Source: Bryobacteraceae bacterium (lineage in GTDB: Bacteria > Acidobacteriota > Terriglobia > Bryobacterales > Bryobacteraceae). From it: 8,734 bases of DNA. A program made the position numbers and the translations under genes. The notes beneath the pieces are model-generated. The model had not been told where the DNA came from. It searched no databases and was given only the letters and a program-made list of their open reading frames with translations. The stretch is taken from contig JANXXV010000103.1 of NCBI GenBank assembly GCA_025350445.1, positions 1-8,734 of the forward strand, given 5' to 3'. Positions 6,323-8,734 of the stretch are shown piece after piece (the first letter of the stretch is position 1; the number at the start of each line of letters is the position of its first letter).

Positions 6323-7900
6323 TCAATTCCTTCCTCGCCGGACGGCCGTCCGCAGCCCTAGCCGCCCCGGAAGTTGCCGCGCGAAATCGCGAATCCGGCG
6401 GTCCAGAATACAAAGCAGCGCGATATAGACGACCACTGCAATCGACGGTTTTGCCAGAAGATTTACTGCCGCATTTTTGAAATCCACCTGCGATACCAGT
6501 GCCCACGTGATTGCGCCTGCGCAAAGGTATCGGCCAAGCGCCCTCCACTGAACCTTCAGCGGCAGCGCCCGGAACGAATAAATCGACAGCAGCACGGTGC
6601 AAAGCGCGTAGCTCAAGAGCGTGGCCAGCGCGGCCCCCTGCAAGCCAATTCGCGGCAGCAGCACGCAGTTCAATACCATGTTCAAAGCAGCCGCGCATAG
6701 CAGAACACCGCCAAATACCCGGGTTCGCTTTTGGATCACCAATCCGGCGTTCAGGAAGACATGCGTCGTATAGATCAGCAGCCCCGCCACCAGGGTGGGA
6801 ATCAGCGTATCCGCGCCCCGGTATTTGGGAGATGCCAGGACGATTACGGCATCTCGCGCCGCCACCGCTGCAATTACGAACAGCCCTGCCGCCGCCATCA
6901 GGAACAGATCCAGGCCCAGGCTCACGAATTCTATCGTCGCCTCTTTCCCCTTGGTGTTCCACATCCGCAAATAGATCGGAAGAATTGCCAGGCTCAACGG
7001 CGCAATCAGCAGCGTGTTGACGTAGGTCGATAACCCGTATGCCACCGAATAGAATCCCAAGGCGTCGCTGCCGAGGTAGTACTGCACCAAACCGCGGTCG
7101 CCCGCGTCCAGTGTGATGCCAGCCAGCTCCTGGATCACAAGCGGGGCGCCAAATACAAAACCCGCCCGGCACAGCGTAAGATCGAAGCCCTTCAAATGGA
7201 CCAGCCCGCGCCGGAATAGCGGTATGCTCACTGCCAGCACGACCGCAAGCTCCACCCCCATCGTGCCCGAGAAGTACGTCTTCACTGTCGGCCCGGTGAA
7301 TGGAATCAGCACGCAAACGGCAGCGATGGTGCCGCCGCGAATCGCGAATGAAAGTACGTTATATAACTTGGTTCGCTCTTCGATGCGCAGGAAAGACCAC
7401 AGCATCGACTGCATCGAGCGTAGAAAAACAAGTGCGGATGCAAAAACCAGCACCGCCACCAGCGGGCCGCTCACCATCGATTCCGGAACCAGGTGAACCC
7501 CGGCGACGAACAAAAACGTGGCTATGGTGGCCGTGGCCGCTACGCCAAAAAACATCGAAGAGTAATAGCGCCGCGCCGCTGCTGGATCTTTCGCGAAAGA
7601 ATCCCGGTCAAAGAACCGCAGTGCCGAATTTTGCATTCCGCACTTCGATGTTGCCGTGAGCAGCAACAAAACTTTTTGTGCAAGATCGATCAGCCCGTAA
7701 TCGGCAACTGAAAACGCCCGGGTGAAGATGGGAAAGGAAATAAACCCGAGCGCCAGACTGCCAATCAGGCCCACCAGGTAGTGAGACGACTGTTGAAATA
7801 GTTTCTTCAGCTCGCCGGTGACTGTGTCCGGGGTGTTTGCAGCAATCGGAGCGCCGGCTGCTGTTTCGCCGGCCTTCGCTTCCTCAACGCCGATGCTCAC
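6323..7900 (-). CDS. Polysaccharide flippase, Wzx-like (MOP superfamily, 525 aa)
   Basis: Polytopic inner-membrane protein expected to flip lipid-linked oligosaccharide from the cytoplasmic to the periplasmic face. After a soluble N-terminus of about 35 residues, the sequence has roughly a dozen or more hydrophobic segments, for example near 41-60, 115-135, 145-163, 185-200, 214-228, 247-260, 285-308, 325-348, 366-385, 396-415, 420-441, 457-470 and 485-499. The first segment ends in PIFTRAFSVADYGLIDL, the hallmark of the polysaccharide biosynthesis/flippase family (cf. TR.LS..DYG). Length is slightly above the usual 420-500 residues. The start is GTG, supported by GGGGAG five bases upstream; it overlaps the stop of the upstream glycosyltransferase as GTGA. 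Transported glycan unknown. No Wzy-type polymerase is visible in this window. Confidence 0.9.
   Translation of the reverse strand: MSIGVEEAKAGETAAGAPIAANTPDTVTGELKKLFQQSSHYLVGLIGSLALGFISFPIFTRAFSVADYGLIDLAQKVLLLLTATSKCGMQNSALRFFDRDSFAKDPAAARRYYSSMFFGVAATATIATFLFVAGVHLVPESMVSGPLVAVLVFASALVFLRSMQSMLWSFLRIEERTKLYNVLSFAIRGGTIAAVCVLIPFTGPTVKTYFSGTMGVELAVVLAVSIPLFRRGLVHLKGFDLTLCRAGFVFGAPLVIQELAGITLDAGDRGLVQYYLGSDALGFYSVAYGLSTYVNTLLIAPLSLAILPIYLRMWNTKGKEATIEFVSLGLDLFLMAAAGLFVIAAVAARDAVIVLASPKYRGADTLIPTLVAGLLIYTTHVFLNAGLVIQKRTRVFGGVLLCAAALNMVLNCVLLPRIGLQGAALATLLSYALCTVLLSIYSFRALPLKVQWRALGRYLCAGAITWALVSQVDFKNAAVNLLAKPSIAVVVYIALLCILDRRIRDFARQLPGRLGLRTAVRRGRN
6328..6332 (-). promoter_or_regulatory. Ribosome binding site for the beta-helix protein
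   Basis: AAGGA on the minus strand lies inside the last flippase codons, ten bases before the ATG at 6317. It confirms that start over the much longer upstream open frame, and places ribosome recruitment within the flippase gene's end. Confidence 0.55.
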
Positions 7901-8734
7901 AGCGACTCCCCGCTCAGCGCCGATTCATAACACCGGGCCGTACTGGCGGCGATATCCGCCCACTGCGGTCCGCTCAGATGACTTTCCCTTGCGCTTTCGC
8001 CCAGACGTTGACGCAGGCGGGGTTCGCCAATCAGGCGCACCAGGGTTCGCGCCAGAGCGTCCACATCTCCGTAGGTCACCAGCATCGCGTTGTCGCCGTC
8101 CCGCAGCAGATGATCGAAGGCGGCCAGCTTCGAGGCTACAATCGCTTTCCCGTATCCAATGCCCGTCATCAAAGCGCCGCTGGTGGTGATCTCGCTGTAC
8201 GGGTAGACCAGAATGTCGGCCGCCAGATAGAAGTCCGCCAGTTCCTCCACCGAAACGAATCGCAGTTCGAGCCGTACGGTCGAGGCAATTCCCAACGATT
8301 CCACTTGTTGGCGAATGCCGCGGATCAATCCCTCGTCTCCGCTTCCCGCAATCGCCAGACAAGCCCGGCCGCTCGCGGCCTGCACCTGCTTCCAGGCGTC
8401 CAGCAGGAACGGTACGCCTTTGTAAGGCCGCAAAATCCCCTGCCATAACACCAGCACCTGATTCTCCGCGACGCCTATCTTCCTTCGCGCCTGCTCCCGC
8501 GTCTGGGTGGATTCGTTTTCGAGCAGCGGGCCGTGAGCAATCACGGAGATCCGTTTTGGGTCCACTCCAAATTCCTCTACAAGGCGGCTCTTGGCGCAGC
8601 CGTCATGACAGATGAGCCGACTGGCCATGCTGTAAATCTCCGCGTACCGGGCGCGATACCGTGCGCCCGTGTTCTGCGGAAGAACATTATGTACGGTGTA
8701 AACAATCCGGATGTTCATCCCTCGCATCGCCCGC
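7897..8734 (-). CDS. GT4-type (GT-B fold) glycosyltransferase, C-terminal part (runs off right edge)
   Basis: Probable cytoplasmic glycosyltransferase using a nucleotide-sugar donor. The frame is open to the window edge, and the visible start codons are probably internal: NIRIVYTVHNVLPQN corresponds to the middle of the N-terminal Rossmann domain, so I infer that roughly 70-100 residues are missing. Numbering from the ATG at 8727: HDGCAKSRLVEEFGV at 41-55 and ISVIAHGPL at 60-68 are the family's linker to the C-terminal domain; VLVLWQGILRPYKGVPFLLDAW at 91-112 is the donor-domain opening; CLAIAGSG at 123-130; YPYSEITTSGALMTGIGYGKAIVAS at 175-199 is the nucleotide-sugar site, with E179 in the usual acidic position. 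The stop overlaps the flippase start by 4 nt (7897-7900), indicating co-translation. Sugar specificity cannot be told. Confidence 0.88.
   Translation of the reverse strand, partial: RAMRGMNIRIVYTVHNVLPQNTGARYRARYAEIYSMASRLICHDGCAKSRLVEEFGVDPKRISVIAHGPLLENESTQTREQARRKIGVAENQVLVLWQGILRPYKGVPFLLDAWKQVQAASGRACLAIAGSGDEGLIRGIRQQVESLGIASTVRLELRFVSVEELADFYLAADILVYPYSEITTSGALMTGIGYGKAIVASKLAAFDHLLRDGDNAMLVTYGDVDALARTLVRLIGEPRLRQRLGESARESHLSGPQWADIAASTARCYESALSGESL
7906..7911 (-). promoter_or_regulatory. Ribosome binding site for the flippase GTG start
   Basis: GGGGAG on the minus strand, five bases before GTG at 7900, inside the 3' end of the glycosyltransferase gene. It supports a GTG start that overlaps the upstream TGA by the shared bases of GTGA. 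Confidence 0.65.

Noticed and set aside
6318..7316. The beta-helix gene's frame stays open another 333 codons upstream, suggesting a 1224-residue protein.
   Set aside because: This part overlaps the flippase in another frame on the same strand, reads as low-complexity Arg/Gly/Ala-rich sequence, and precedes a clear signal peptide and ribosome binding site at 6317.

Overview
The window looks like a chromosomal segment from an acidobacterium of the Solibacter/Bryobacter type (Solibacteres, Bryobacterales). The main clue is the C-terminal domain of the large secreted protein at 3642-6317, which has the features of the 'Solibacter uncharacterized C-terminal domain' (TIGR03437). High GC, GTG starts and tight same-strand gene packing fit but are not diagnostic. 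The lineage is an inference from recalled family knowledge, not a search.

Every gene I can support is on the minus strand, so transcription runs from the right end to the left. From right to left: a GT4-type glycosyltransferase missing its N-terminus at the window edge (7897-8734); a polytopic flippase overlapping it by 4 nt (6323-7900); a secreted right-handed beta-helix protein starting 5 nt after the flippase stop (3642-6317); and a class III pyridoxal-phosphate aminotransferase starting 3 nt after that (2232-3638). These four are packed like one translationally coupled operon. After a 680-nt gap come two tandem, clearly paralogous family 2 glycosyltransferases (412-1551 and 1-382), the second cut by the window edge.

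Taken together this is part of a surface-polysaccharide locus. The glycosyltransferases would build a lipid-linked glycan, the flippase would move it across the inner membrane, and the beta-helix protein is a candidate for an exported protein that binds, modifies or cleaves the polymer. The aminotransferase most resembles GABA/omega-amino acid aminotransferases. It is not an obvious sugar-biosynthesis enzyme, so its place in the pathway is unclear.

The least ordinary part is the gap at 1552-2231. It holds two related, non-coding, MITE-like elements with CTAG-bounded terminal inverted repeats and a conserved internal stem (A, 1691-2020; B, 2118-2235). A third, unrelated palindromic element (C, 1781-1987) is inserted into A at a CTAG, giving a nested insertion. 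Element B abuts the aminotransferase so exactly that the gene's TAG stop codon is part of the element's terminal CTAG. No transposase is encoded here, so any movement would need one supplied elsewhere.
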